Part shown: one piece after another, positions 27,140-35,784 of the stretch
Layout: each line of letters starts with the position of its first letter
Numbering within the stretch: the first letter of the stretch is position 1
DNA from: Jiangella muralis
GTDB lineage: Bacteria > Actinomycetota > Actinomycetes > Jiangellales > Jiangellaceae
Length of the DNA: 64,000 nt
Direction: 5' to 3'
Assembly (NCBI RefSeq): GCF_001270745.1
Contig: NZ_LFXL01000035.1
Location: 39,138 to 103,137, forward strand
Program-made: the position numbers and the translations under genes
The notes under the pieces: model-generated
Databases searched by the model: none
Seen by the model: only the letters and a program-made list of their open reading frames with translations
What the model was told of the DNA's origin: nothing

Positions 27140-27627
27140 TGGACATCGTCATCCGCGCGGCCGTCGTCTTCGTCCTGCTCTGGTTCGTGCTGCGGGTGTC
27201 GGGCAAGCGGCAGGTGACGCAGCTGTCCGCGTTCGAGCTGATCCTGCTGGTGACACTCGGCGACCTGATCAGCCAGACCGTCCTGCAGGAGGATCTGTCG
27301 CTCACCGGCGGCACGCTGGCGGTGGCGACGTTCACGCTGCTGTCGGTGCTGCTGTCGTGGCTGAGCTGGCGGTTCCGGCGGTCACGGCGGCTGCTGGAGG
27401 GCGAGCCGACCATCCTGGTCAAGGACGGCCACGTCGACGACGCGGTGCTGCGCTACGAGCGGCTGCCGGTCGACGACGTGCTGGCGGCGGCGCGCGAGCA
27501 CGGCGTGCGCGATCTCGCCGCCGTCGATCTCATGGTGCTGGAGGCCGACGGCACGTTCTCGGTGTTCACGCGGTCGGACGCGGGGGCGCCGGACGACCCG
27601 CCGCGACGGGGTTCGGACGTGTCGTGA
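27139..27627 (+). CDS. DUF421 (YetF-like) membrane protein
   Basis: This 162-residue protein has membrane helices at about 3-18, 31-50 and 56-75. The cytoplasmic DUF421 domain follows: SGKRQVTQLSAFELILLVTLGDLISQ, LLEGEPTILVKDGHVDDAVLRYERL and AAVDLMVLEADGTFSV. These proteins form tetramers in Bacillus, with poorly defined function in the spore or cell envelope. It is translationally coupled to the preceding membrane protein. Confidence 0.88.
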   Translation: MDIVIRAAVVFVLLWFVLRVSGKRQVTQLSAFELILLVTLGDLISQTVLQEDLSLTGGTLAVATFTLLSVLLSWLSWRFRRSRRLLEGEPTILVKDGHVDDAVLRYERLPVDDVLAAAREHGVRDLAAVDLMVLEADGTFSVFTRSDAGAPDDPPRRGSDVS

Positions 27628-27680
27628 CTCGCCGGGGCGGTCACCGCACGAGGTGCACCGTGGCGATATAGCCTCACGGG

Positions 27681-29747
27681 GTGGCTCGCGGCGTCTACGT
27701 GACATCGGTGACGGGCGAGACCGGGAAGTCGACGGTCGCGCTCGGCGCGCTGGAGGCGCTCACCCGCCGGCTGGGCCGGGTCGGCGTGTTCCGCCCGGTG
27801 GTCCGGGCCGGCGCCCAGCCCGACTACGTCCTGGAGTTGCTGCTCGAGCACGACGGCGTCGACCTGCCGTACGACGTGTGCGCGGGCGTCACCTACGAGG
27901 ACGTGCACGCCGACCCCGACGCCGCGATGAGCACGATCCTCGACCGCTACCGCACGGTCGCCGCGCAGTGCGAGGCGGTCGTCATCGTCGGCAGCGACTA
28001 CACCGACGTCGACAGCCCGACGGAGTTCTCCTTCAACGCGCGGGTGGCGGCGAACCTCGGCGCTCCGGTCGTGCTGGTGCTCAACGGCCACGACCGCTCG
28101 CCGGCCGACCTGCGCGCCGTCGCCGAGCTGGCCACCGCGGAGCTGGCCGCGAACTTCGGCGCGCTGGCAGCGCTGGTCGCCAACCGGGTGCCGCCGGACG
28201 CGCTGGACGACGCCTGCGAGGCGCTGGGCGCGCTCGGCCCGGCGTGGGCGCTGCCGGAGGAGCCGCTGCTGTCGGCGCCGACCATGGGCGACCTCGTCGC
28301 GGCGTCCGGCGGCGAGCTGTTCCGCGGCGACCCGTCCCGGCTGGGCCGCGAGGTCGGCGGGCTGGTCGTCGCCGGCATGACGCTGCCACACGTGCTGGAC
28401 CACCTGTTCGACGACGCGGTCGTCATCACCCCCGCCGACCGCAGCGACGTCCTGCTGGGCGTGCTGGCGGCGCACGCGGCGAAGACGTTCCCGACGCTGG
28501 CCGGCGTCGTGCTGAACGGCGGGTTCGAGCTGCCGCCGCAGATCGTCCGGCTGATGGACGGCCTCGACGTCGGGCTGCCGATCGTCACCGCGCCCGGCGA
28601 CACGTTCGGGACGGCGACGGCGCTGGCGGCGGTGCGGGGCCGGCTGACCTACGACGCCACCCGCAAGGTGCAGACCGCGCTGGCGCTGTTCGACCGGTAC
28701 GTCGACGCCGGCGACCTGCTCGACCGCCTCGACGTCACCCGCAGCGACGTCGTCACGCCGCTGATGTTCGAGCACGACCTCGTCGACCGCGCCCGGTCCG
28801 GCCGCCGCCACATCGTGCTGCCCGAAGGCACCGAGGAACGCATCCTGCGCGCCGCCGACACCGTCCTACGCCGCGGCATCGCCGACCTCACCCTGCTGGG
28901 CCCGCCGGCCGACGTCGCGGCGGCGGCCGACCGCGTCGGCGTCGACATCGGCGCCGCCGAGATCGTCGACCCGCGCGAGAGCGAGCTGCGCGGCCGGTTC
29001 GCGCACGAGTACGCGCTGCTGCGCGCGCACCGCGGCGTCACCCAGGAGGCGGCCTGGGACCAGGTCGCCGACGTCTCCTACTTCGGCACGATGATGGTGC
29101 AGCTCGGCCTCGCCGACGGCATGGTGTCCGGCGCCGCGCACACCACGGCGCACACCATCAGGCCGGCGTTCGAGGTGATCAAGACGCTGCCCGGCACGTC
29201 GATCGTGTCGAGCGTGTTCTTCATGTGCCTGCGCGACCGCGTGCTGGTCTACGGCGACTGCGCCGTCAACCCCGACCCGACGGCCGAGCAGCTGGCCGAC
29301 ATCGCGATCTCGTCGGCCGAGACGGCGGCGCAGTTCGGGGTGGCGCCGCGGGTCGCGATGCTGTCGTACTCCACCGGCGAATCGGGCACCGGCTCGGACG
29401 TCGACAAGGTGCGCACGGCGACGTCGCTGGTGCGCGAGCGCCGGCCCGACCTCGAAGTCGAGGGGCCGATCCAGTACGACGCCGCCGTCGACGCCAGCGT
29501 GGCCCGCGCCAAGCTGCCCGGCAGCGAGGTGGCCGGCCGGGCCACGGTGTTCGTCTTCCCCGACCTCAACACCGGCAACAACACCTACAAGGCGGTGCAG
29601 CGCAGCGCCGGCGCCGTGGCCGTCGGGCCGGTGCTGCAGGGCCTGCGCAAGCCGGTGAACGACCTGTCGCGCGGCGCGCTGGTCCGCGACATCGTCAACA
29701 CCATCGCGATCACCGCGATCCAGGCGCAGCCGGCGGCCGCGTCGTGA
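27681..29747 (+). CDS. pta: Phosphate acetyltransferase, long form with DRTGG domain
   Basis: This 688-residue enzyme interconverts acetyl-CoA and acetyl phosphate. The N-terminal P-loop-like domain begins YVTSVTGETGKSTVALG (GETGKS at about 13-18). A central DRTGG domain follows, and the C-terminal 320 residues hold the catalytic domain, from RHIVLPEGTEERILRAAD to FVFPDLNTGNNTYKAVQRSA, with SYSTGESGTGSD. The GTG start is the natural family start. With ackA downstream it links acetyl-CoA to acetate and ATP. It is separated from ackA by one gene on the opposite strand. Confidence 0.94.
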   Translation: MARGVYVTSVTGETGKSTVALGALEALTRRLGRVGVFRPVVRAGAQPDYVLELLLEHDGVDLPYDVCAGVTYEDVHADPDAAMSTILDRYRTVAAQCEAVVIVGSDYTDVDSPTEFSFNARVAANLGAPVVLVLNGHDRSPADLRAVAELATAELAANFGALAALVANRVPPDALDDACEALGALGPAWALPEEPLLSAPTMGDLVAASGGELFRGDPSRLGREVGGLVVAGMTLPHVLDHLFDDAVVITPADRSDVLLGVLAAHAAKTFPTLAGVVLNGGFELPPQIVRLMDGLDVGLPIVTAPGDTFGTATALAAVRGRLTYDATRKVQTALALFDRYVDAGDLLDRLDVTRSDVVTPLMFEHDLVDRARSGRRHIVLPEGTEERILRAADTVLRRGIADLTLLGPPADVAAAADRVGVDIGAAEIVDPRESELRGRFAHEYALLRAHRGVTQEAAWDQVADVSYFGTMMVQLGLADGMVSGAAHTTAHTIRPAFEVIKTLPGTSIVSSVFFMCLRDRVLVYGDCAVNPDPTAEQLADIAISSAETAAQFGVAPRVAMLSYSTGESGTGSDVDKVRTATSLVRERRPDLEVEGPIQYDAAVDASVARAKLPGSEVAGRATVFVFPDLNTGNNTYKAVQRSAGAVAVGPVLQGLRKPVNDLSRGALVRDIVNTIAITAIQAQPAAAS

Positions 29748-29764
29748 CCGCGGCCGCCGCCGCG

Positions 29765-30730
29765 CTAGCGCCGGGCCAGCTCCATCACGTCGGCCAGCTG
29801 GGTGCGGGCGGTCTCGACGTCGCTGAGGGGGAACAGGCCGACGCTCTGGACACCGGCCTCCTCCAGCGCCTGAAGGTGCGCGGCGGCGTCGTCCATCGTG
29901 CCGACCGGCGCCAGCTCGGTCCACCACGCGGACGGCATGGTGGCCAGGCCGTCGACGCCCTTGTCGGCGAAGCGGGCGGCGAGGTCGTCGAAGAACGGCA
30001 GCGAGGTGAGAGGCGTGCGCGGCTGCTGGAGCTGCCCCGCCAGCCACGGCGCCATGGTGCGGTAGGCCTCGGCGCGGTCCTTCTGCACGCACAGCACACT
30101 GAACGCCGCGAGGTGGAAGTCGGGATCGCCGGGCGTGCGGCCGGCCTGCTCCATGGCCCAGCGCACGTACGACGGACTGGCCGGCTCGGCCAGCACCAGC
30201 CCACCGGCGACCCGTCCGGCCAGCGCCAGCGACTTCGGCCCGAACACCCCGGCCAGCACCGGCGGCGGGTCGGCCGGCGGATACTCGAGCCGGACGGCGT
30301 CGAGGTCGACGTAGTGGCCGTGGCTGGTGACCTCGTCGCCCGCGAGCAGCCGCCGGACCGCGACGATGACCTCTTCCAGCGCGGTGAGCGGCGACACCGG
30401 CCGCACCCCCATCTGCGCCATCCACGACTGCACCCCGTGGCCGATGCCGGGCAGCACCCGGCCCGGGCCCAGCCCGCACAGCGTCGCGATCTCCATGGCC
30501 GTGACGGGCGCGGTGCGGGCTACCGCCGGCAGGATGCCCACACCCACCGTGAGCTGCTCGGTGACCGCCAGCGCCGCGGCCGCCAGACTCGGCCCGGCGG
30601 TGTAGAAGCAGTCCTCGATGACCCAGAGCTGCTGGGCGCCGCCTGCGTCGAGCGCGCGGGCGGCCTCGGTGACGAAGGCGGGCGGAAAGGTTTGGTCGAA
30701 GCTCATTCCGACCTGCAGGCGGTTGGTCAT
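29765..30730 (-). CDS. LLM-class flavin/F420-dependent oxidoreductase
   Basis: This 321-residue luciferase-like monooxygenase-family protein starts LQVGMSFDQTFPPAFVTEAARALDAGG and shows QLWVIEDCFYTAGPSLAAAALAVTEQLTVGVGILPAVAR. The GRVLPGIGHGVQSWMAQMG loop and ADPPPVLAGVFGPKSL are typical of the F420-dependent branch in actinobacteria. Substrate is unknown. It lies between pta and ackA on the opposite strand, 44 bp from the ackA start (divergent), which breaks the common pta-ackA operon. Confidence 0.88.
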   Translation of the reverse strand: MTNRLQVGMSFDQTFPPAFVTEAARALDAGGAQQLWVIEDCFYTAGPSLAAAALAVTEQLTVGVGILPAVARTAPVTAMEIATLCGLGPGRVLPGIGHGVQSWMAQMGVRPVSPLTALEEVIVAVRRLLAGDEVTSHGHYVDLDAVRLEYPPADPPPVLAGVFGPKSLALAGRVAGGLVLAEPASPSYVRWAMEQAGRTPGDPDFHLAAFSVLCVQKDRAEAYRTMAPWLAGQLQQPRTPLTSLPFFDDLAARFADKGVDGLATMPSAWWTELAPVGTMDDAAAHLQALEEAGVQSVGLFPLSDVETARTQLADVMELARR

Positions 30731-30774
30731 AACCGCACCATAACGGCACCCTCCGACAGGAACGGACTCCCTCG

Positions 30775-31923
30775 ATGACCGTCCTCGTGCTCAACTGCGG
30801 ATCGTCGTCCATCAAGTACCAGCTGATCGATCCGGACGGTCCGGCGCGCCTGGCCAAAGGGATCGTCGAGCGCATCGGCGAGGACGGCGGCGTACCCGAC
30901 CACGCCGCCGCGCTGCGCCAGGTCGCCGCCGAGCTGGAGCGCGACTGCGGGCCGCTGGCCGAGCTCGGCCTGGCCGCCGTCGGCCACCGCATCGTGCACG
31001 GCGGCGACCGCTTCGCCGAGCCCACCCTCGTCGACGACGACGTCGAACGGGTCATCGAGCAGCTGGCGCCGCTGGCGCCGCTGCACAACCCGCCCGGGCT
31101 GACGGCGCTGCGGCTGGCCCGGCGCGAGCTGCCCGACGTCCCGCACGTCGCCGTCTTCGACACCGCGTTCCACCAGACGCTGCCGCCGGTCGCGTACACG
31201 TACGCCGTCGAACGCGACCTCGCCGCCCGGTACGGCGTGCGCCGGTACGGCTTCCACGGCACGTCCGTCTCGTACGTCAGCCGCGCCGCGGCCGAGTTGC
31301 TGGGCCGCGACCCCGACGACACCAACCTCGTCGTCCTGCACCTCGGCAACGGCGCCTCCGCGACGGCGGTGCGCGGCGGCCGCTCCGTCGACACCTCGAT
31401 GGGGCTGACGCCGCTGGAGGGCCTGGTCATGGGCACCCGCACCGGCGACATCGACCCCGGCGCGCTGTTCTACCTGCACCGCGAGGCCGGCCTCTCCGTC
31501 GACGACCTCGACCGGCTGACCAACCGGTCCAGCGGGCTGCTCGGCCTGGCCGGCGCGAACGACCTGCGCGAGGTGCACCGTATGGCCAAGGCCGGCGACC
31601 AGGCGGCGCAGCTGGCCCGCGAGCTGTACTGCTACCGCATCCGGCACTACGTGGGCGCGTACCTCGCCGTGCTGGGCCGGGCGCACGCCATCGTCTTCAC
31701 CGCCGGCGTCGGCGAGAACGACTCGTGGGTGCGGTCGCACTCGCTGGCCGGCCTTCGCCAGTTCGGCGTCGAGGTCGACCACGTCCGCAACTCCTTCACC
31801 AGCAGCCGCGCCCAAGTCATCTCGCCCGACGAGGCCGACGTCGCCGTCCTCGTCGTGCCCACCGACGAGGAGCTGGAGATCGCCCGGCAGGCGGCCGGAC
31901 TGGTCGAAGCGGCGCCCGCCTGA
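30775..31923 (+). CDS. ackA: Acetate kinase
   Basis: This 382-residue cytosolic enzyme makes ATP and acetate from acetyl phosphate. ASKHA-fold motifs are present: LVLNCGSSSIKYQL at 3-16, VGHRIVHGG near 65, FDTAFHQTLP near 130, FHGTSVSYVS near 160, HLGNGASATAV and SMGLTPLEGLVMGTRTGDIDPG near 190-225, and FTAGVGENDSWVR near 308. Good length for the family. An upstream AGGAACGG may serve as ribosome-binding site. Confidence 0.95.
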   Translation: MTVLVLNCGSSSIKYQLIDPDGPARLAKGIVERIGEDGGVPDHAAALRQVAAELERDCGPLAELGLAAVGHRIVHGGDRFAEPTLVDDDVERVIEQLAPLAPLHNPPGLTALRLARRELPDVPHVAVFDTAFHQTLPPVAYTYAVERDLAARYGVRRYGFHGTSVSYVSRAAAELLGRDPDDTNLVVLHLGNGASATAVRGGRSVDTSMGLTPLEGLVMGTRTGDIDPGALFYLHREAGLSVDDLDRLTNRSSGLLGLAGANDLREVHRMAKAGDQAAQLARELYCYRIRHYVGAYLAVLGRAHAIVFTAGVGENDSWVRSHSLAGLRQFGVEVDHVRNSFTSSRAQVISPDEADVAVLVVPTDEELEIARQAAGLVEAAPA

Positions 31924-31986
31924 TGCAACCTCCGGCACGGGGCCGGGCGTCCTACCGAGTGACACCGGTCACACGGAAGGATCACC

Positions 31987-33078
31987 ATGCCCCGGATCAC
32001 CCGCCGCGCCGCGCTCGTCACCGCGCTCGCGGCCGCCACCGCGTTCTCGCTGGCGCCCGCCGCCGCCTCTGACAACGCCGCTCGCGGCGCGCACGACCCG
32101 ACCTCGCTGTTCTCCGCCGACGTCGCCACCTACAACGTCTACCTGGGCGCCACGCTCGACCCGCTGTTCACGGCGACCAGCCCGCAGGAGCTGGTCCGGC
32201 TGGCCGGCGAGGTCTACGCCGGCGTCGAGGCGACGAACTTCCCGGAGCGGGCCGGCGCCATCGCCGACCAGATCGCCGGGCACGACCCCGAGGTCGTCGG
32301 CCTGCAGGAGGTCGCGCTCTGGGAGAAGGGCCCGCTCGGCGGCCAGCTGCAGGTCACCTACGACTTCCTCGACCTGCTGCTGGACGAGTTGGCCGAGCGC
32401 GGCCACCCGTACCGCGCCGTCGCGACGAACTGGAACTTCGACGGGACGCTGCCGATCTCGGCGACCGAGCAGGTCCGGTTCCGCGACCGCGACGTCATCA
32501 TCGTCCGCGCCGACCTGCCCAGCCCGTTGCTGCGCGTGACGAACCCGCGGTCGGGCACGTACGGCGCGGTCCTGGAGATCCCGACGGCGATCCCCGGCCT
32601 GACGTTCCAGTCACCCCGCGGCTGGTCCACCGTCGACGTCGGGCTGTTCGGCGCGTCGTTCCGGTTCGCCAACACGCACCTGGAGGCGTCCGGCCCGGCC
32701 GCCATCCGCAACGCGCAGGCGACGGAGCTGGCCGGCCTGCTGGAGACGTCGCCGCTGCGCACCGTGCTGGTCGGCGACCTGAACTCGCGGCCGGCCGACA
32801 CCGCGGGTGCGTACGGCATCCTCACCGGCGCCGGACTCTCCGACGCCTGGCTCGCCACCGGCGGCGACCCGGCCACCGGATTCACCGCGGGCCAGTCCGC
32901 GACGCTGCTGGACGAGAACCGGCTGCGCAGCCGCATCGACTACGTCCTCGCCGGCACCGGCGTCCGCGCCGTCACCACCGAGATCATCGGCGACGAGGAG
33001 GCCGACCGCACCGTCCCGACCGGCTTCTGGCCCTCCGACCACGCCGGTGTCGTGTCGCGGCTGCGCTTCACCCGCTGA
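31987..33078 (+). CDS. Secreted endonuclease/exonuclease/phosphatase-family enzyme
   Basis: This 363-residue protein has a signal peptide carrying TRRAALVTALAAATAFSLAPAAA, possibly Tat-routed (only TRR, not a full RRxFLK). The EEP fold shows ATYNVYLG, the metal Glu in VVGLQEVALW, FANTHLEASG, VLVGDLNSRPAD and the final SDHAGVVSRL with catalytic His. Members cleave phosphodiesters (DNA, sphingomyelin, inositol phosphates). The length and export fit a secreted phosphoesterase; the substrate is open. Confidence 0.88.
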   Translation: MPRITRRAALVTALAAATAFSLAPAAASDNAARGAHDPTSLFSADVATYNVYLGATLDPLFTATSPQELVRLAGEVYAGVEATNFPERAGAIADQIAGHDPEVVGLQEVALWEKGPLGGQLQVTYDFLDLLLDELAERGHPYRAVATNWNFDGTLPISATEQVRFRDRDVIIVRADLPSPLLRVTNPRSGTYGAVLEIPTAIPGLTFQSPRGWSTVDVGLFGASFRFANTHLEASGPAAIRNAQATELAGLLETSPLRTVLVGDLNSRPADTAGAYGILTGAGLSDAWLATGGDPATGFTAGQSATLLDENRLRSRIDYVLAGTGVRAVTTEIIGDEEADRTVPTGFWPSDHAGVVSRLRFTR

Positions 33079-33084
33079 CCGGGA

Positions 33085-33142
33085 TCCCATGATCATGTTC
33101 CCTCGCGGCGTCTGAGCGACCGCTAGGAAACATGATCATGGG
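33085..33142. repeat. Inverted repeat with TGATCA arms, likely bidirectional terminator
   Basis: TCCCATGATCATGTT (33085-33099) pairs with AACATGATCATGGGA (about 33128-33142); a 1-base bulge is followed by further pairs. It lies exactly between two convergent genes, and the stop codon of the leftward one (33136) is inside the right arm. Confidence 0.75.
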
Positions 33143-34428
33143 ACGGCGTGCGGCTTGCGGTGGATGCGGTAGCGCAGCACCAGGAACGGCAGCCCGAACA
33201 GCGAGAACGCGTGGTCGGCGCGCAGCTCGCCGGCGTCGGACCAGACCTGCAGGTCCTCGCCGAACCCGGGCACCGTGAGCGTCGTCAGCTCACCGGTGTC
33301 GGGGTCGACGACGCTGAGATAGTGCCCGGCGTCGGCGTGGGCGCCGCGGCTGGACAGCGTCAGCCCGCCGCCCGGGCGCAGCCGCGGCTCCAGCGTCGCG
33401 GTGAAGCTGCCGCCGGGCAGCGGGAAGCCGACGCTGACGAAGCCGCGCCCGCCGCGCCGGTAGGTCGTGTAGATGCCGACGTAAATCGGCTCGTCGTCGT
33501 CGGCGTAGGAGCGGATCCAGCCGCGCACCCGGGTGCCATCGGGCTGGTCGACGGTGTCGATGCGGCTGACGACGCCACGTTGCGCCTGTCGCTGGTTCAT
33601 CGGCACGTTGGCCTGGCCGAGTGGCCGCGCGAGCGCCGTCCGGTACAGCAGGTAGCCGGGGCGCACCCAGGCCCGCCACTGCGGCTCGATGTCGAGCGCG
33701 AACCGGGTCGTGTGCTCGTAGAACTCACGCACCAGCGGGTCGACGGCGGACGGGTAGAAGTCGCCGCCGACCAGCTCGTCCAGCGACGCGATGATGCCGA
33801 CGTCCGCGGCGTCGCGGGTGTAGTCGCCGTCCAGCTCGGTGGCGAGGGTGCGGACGAAGTCGGTGCCGACGTAGCCGCCCTGCGCGGCCAGTGGCACCAC
33901 GAACGGCAGGTCGTCGGGCGCGGCCCGCTCGGCCAGCAGCGCCACCTGCGGGTCACGGAACAGCACTGCCGCGGCCAGCCGGTACGCGACGACGGTGACG
34001 GCGGCGGCCTGCGCGGGCGTGGCCCTCGCGACGACGGGGCGCATCGCCAGCCCGACCGCCGGGCCGAGCAGCACCTTGTGCGGCCGGACCCCCAGCCCAC
34101 CGGCCACGCCGCCGGCCGCCAGCGCCACCCGGGCCGGTGGCTGCCGGGTCAGCGCGCCGGCCGCCCAGCCCAGCGGCGCGGCGACGGCGCCGCTGGCGAG
34201 GATGCGGTGCGGCAGCGCGGGGATCTCGTCCGGCCGTTGCCGCCGCCGGGCCACGTACTCCGACGCCGCGAGCACGGCCGCGCCGGCCAGCGCCCCGAGA
34301 CCGGCCGCCCGCCGTCCCCGTCCGGCCCCCAGCGCGGCGCCCGCCAGCCCGCCCAGCACCGCCGCCGTCGACACCTGCTCGGTCAGCTTCCCGGCCACGT
34401 CCTGTCCCTCCGTCGTCGACGGGGCCAT
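33136..34428 (-). CDS. Large membrane protein of unknown function
   Basis: This 430-residue protein opens with Gly/Ala-rich hydrophobic segments (about 20-60 and 75-150: [28 protein letters not shown] and others). A soluble C-terminal half has [29 protein letters not shown] and [40 protein letters not shown] recognise no family motif or catalytic site. The stop codon is embedded in the hairpin above. The gene is followed upstream by repeat-rich DNA. Confidence 0.75.
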   Translation of the reverse strand: MAPSTTEGQDVAGKLTEQVSTAAVLGGLAGAALGAGRGRRAAGLGALAGAAVLAASEYVARRRQRPDEIPALPHRILASGAVAAPLGWAAGALTRQPPARVALAAGGVAGGLGVRPHKVLLGPAVGLAMRPVVARATPAQAAAVTVVAYRLAAAVLFRDPQVALLAERAAPDDLPFVVPLAAQGGYVGTDFVRTLATELDGDYTRDAADVGIIASLDELVGGDFYPSAVDPLVREFYEHTTRFALDIEPQWRAWVRPGYLLYRTALARPLGQANVPMNQRQAQRGVVSRIDTVDQPDGTRVRGWIRSYADDDEPIYVGIYTTYRRGGRGFVSVGFPLPGGSFTATLEPRLRPGGGLTLSSRGAHADAGHYLSVVDPDTGELTTLTVPGFGEDLQVWSDAGELRADHAFSLFGLPFLVLRYRIHRKPHAVP

Positions 34429-34453
34429 TCTCCTCGCTCCCGTGCATCAGCGT

Positions 34454-34505
34454 CAGTGTCGGTGCCCGCCCGTAGGGTGGGGGCCCTCCCGCACGGGGCG
34501 GGGTC
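34454..34505 (+). repeat. GC-rich double-stem dispersed element, copy C
   Basis: Shares GTGTCGGTGCCCGCCC, TAGGGTGGG and GGGGCGGGGTC with copies A, B and D. The inner stem sequence has changed (CCCTCCC instead of CCCACCC). It lies 26 bp upstream of the start at 34428. Confidence 0.75.
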
Positions 34506-34650
34506 CACCTACCAGTCGCGGCGCGGCAGCCGTCCGCGTCGCTCGGCCGTCGTTCTGGCCGGCCCGCGTCCAGCGTGAGCTGGCGCAGCTGATCGCCGAG
34601 GCCGACCAATGACCCCCGCCCCGTTCGCCGCCGGATCATCGTCGCGGAAC

Positions 34651-34804
34651 GATCAGGTGACGAAACGACGCCGAGCGCGCGGCCTACGTCACCTGATCAT
34701 CTCCAGCATGTGGACACGAAACGATCAGGTGACAAAGGTGCCGGGTTCCGGGCCGTTCGGTCACCTGATCAACCGCCGTCCACATACTGGAGATGATCAG
34801 GTGG
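34651..34804. repeat. Nested GTCACCTGATC hairpin cluster
   Basis: GATCAGGTGAC (34651, 34723) and its complement GTCACCTGATC (34688-34698, 34760-34770) alternate, with a partial fifth copy at 34795. An outer 17-bp arm at 34699-34715 pairs with 34778-34794 (one mismatch) and encloses an inner hairpin. The 46-bp unit 34688-34733 recurs at 57115-57160. No gene is seen in the 34429-34899 gap. Confidence 0.85.
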
Positions 34805-34899
34805 CCAACCGGTGTCGACCGGCGCCTGGATCAAGGAAGAGACAACGGTGACGGAGACGTTCGGGCGGCGGCTGCGGTGGCCGGTCCGGGACCGTGGCC

Positions 34900-35784
34900 T
34901 CAGAACACCCGCCGCCACCGCCACGGCCGGTCGCCGCACCGCCCGCGCAGGCAGCCGACCCGCCGCTGCGCCTCGGCCCGGGCGGCGTCGCCGCGCCAGG
35001 CGTGCTGCAGCATGTACGAGCAGGCGCGCAGTTCGCGGATGTCGCGCAGCGTCTCGTAGCCGGCCCAGCCGATGACGTCGTGGCCGTAGGCGGCGCAGAA
35101 CTCGGCGTACCCGGCGGCGTCGAGCGTCCCGAACGAGGTCAGGCGGACCGCCGTCGACACCAGGTCCCACTCCGGCGGGCCGACGGCGAACCGCTCCAGG
35201 TCCAGCAGCCAGACGGTGCCGTCGTCGTCGGCCACCACGTTGCCCGCCCACGCGTCGCCGTGGACGACGCCGGCGGCGAGGCCGTCCGGCAGCTCGGCGA
35301 GCCGGTCCTCGAGGTCGGCGAGGTACCCGAGCAGCCATGCACGGTCCGCCGCCGGCACCGTCGGCGCCGCCTCGATCCGGTCCCGGATCCGCACGAACGG
35401 CGCCAGTTCCGGTAGCGCGAACTCGCCCGGCGGGTCGAGGGCGTGCAACCGGCGCAGGACGGCGGCCAGCTGCGGGTCGGCGGCCTCGTGGTGCGGCGGC
35501 AGCGCCCGCCAGAACGTCACCGGGACACCGTCGACGTCGACCGGCTGATCGACGCCGGGGAGGGCGCGGACGGCGGCCAGCCCGGACCGTTCCAGCCAGT
35601 GCGCGACGCGGACCTCCTTGCCCGCCGCGGCGGCCTGGCCGGACCGCCCGACCCGGGCGATGACCTGGCCGGGCAGCCGGTAGACGGAGTTCTCGGCGCG
35701 CCGGATCAGCTCGGCCGGCGTCGGGTCGAGCCCGGCGCTGAGGCAAGCGTGGTGCAGAACGCGGTGGGTGTCGTCGGCCGTCAC
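34900..35784 (-). CDS. Aminoglycoside phosphotransferase-family protein paired with XRE regulator
   Basis: This 294-residue kinase-like protein has the catalytic loop VHGDAWAGNVVAD (His/Asp/Asn all present, near 191-201) and the metal Asp in VWLLDLERFAVGPPEWDLV. N-lobe motifs ENSVYRLPGQVIARVGRSG and an EVRVAHWL helix are visible. The GTG overlaps the stop of the XRE gene by 4 bp. Such regulator-kinase pairs are common in Streptomyces relatives, where function is mostly unknown. Drug resistance is not implied. Confidence 0.85.
   Translation of the reverse strand: MTADDTHRVLHHACLSAGLDPTPAELIRRAENSVYRLPGQVIARVGRSGQAAAAGKEVRVAHWLERSGLAAVRALPGVDQPVDVDGVPVTFWRALPPHHEAADPQLAAVLRRLHALDPPGEFALPELAPFVRIRDRIEAAPTVPAADRAWLLGYLADLEDRLAELPDGLAAGVVHGDAWAGNVVADDDGTVWLLDLERFAVGPPEWDLVSTAVRLTSFGTLDAAGYAEFCAAYGHDVIGWAGYETLRDIRELRACSYMLQHAWRGDAARAEAQRRVGCLRGRCGDRPWRWRRVF

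Noticed and set aside
27653..30778. A 1041-residue plus-strand frame over pta and the LLM gene
   Set aside because: It is a shadow frame; pta and the opposite-strand LLM gene carry all the family motifs.
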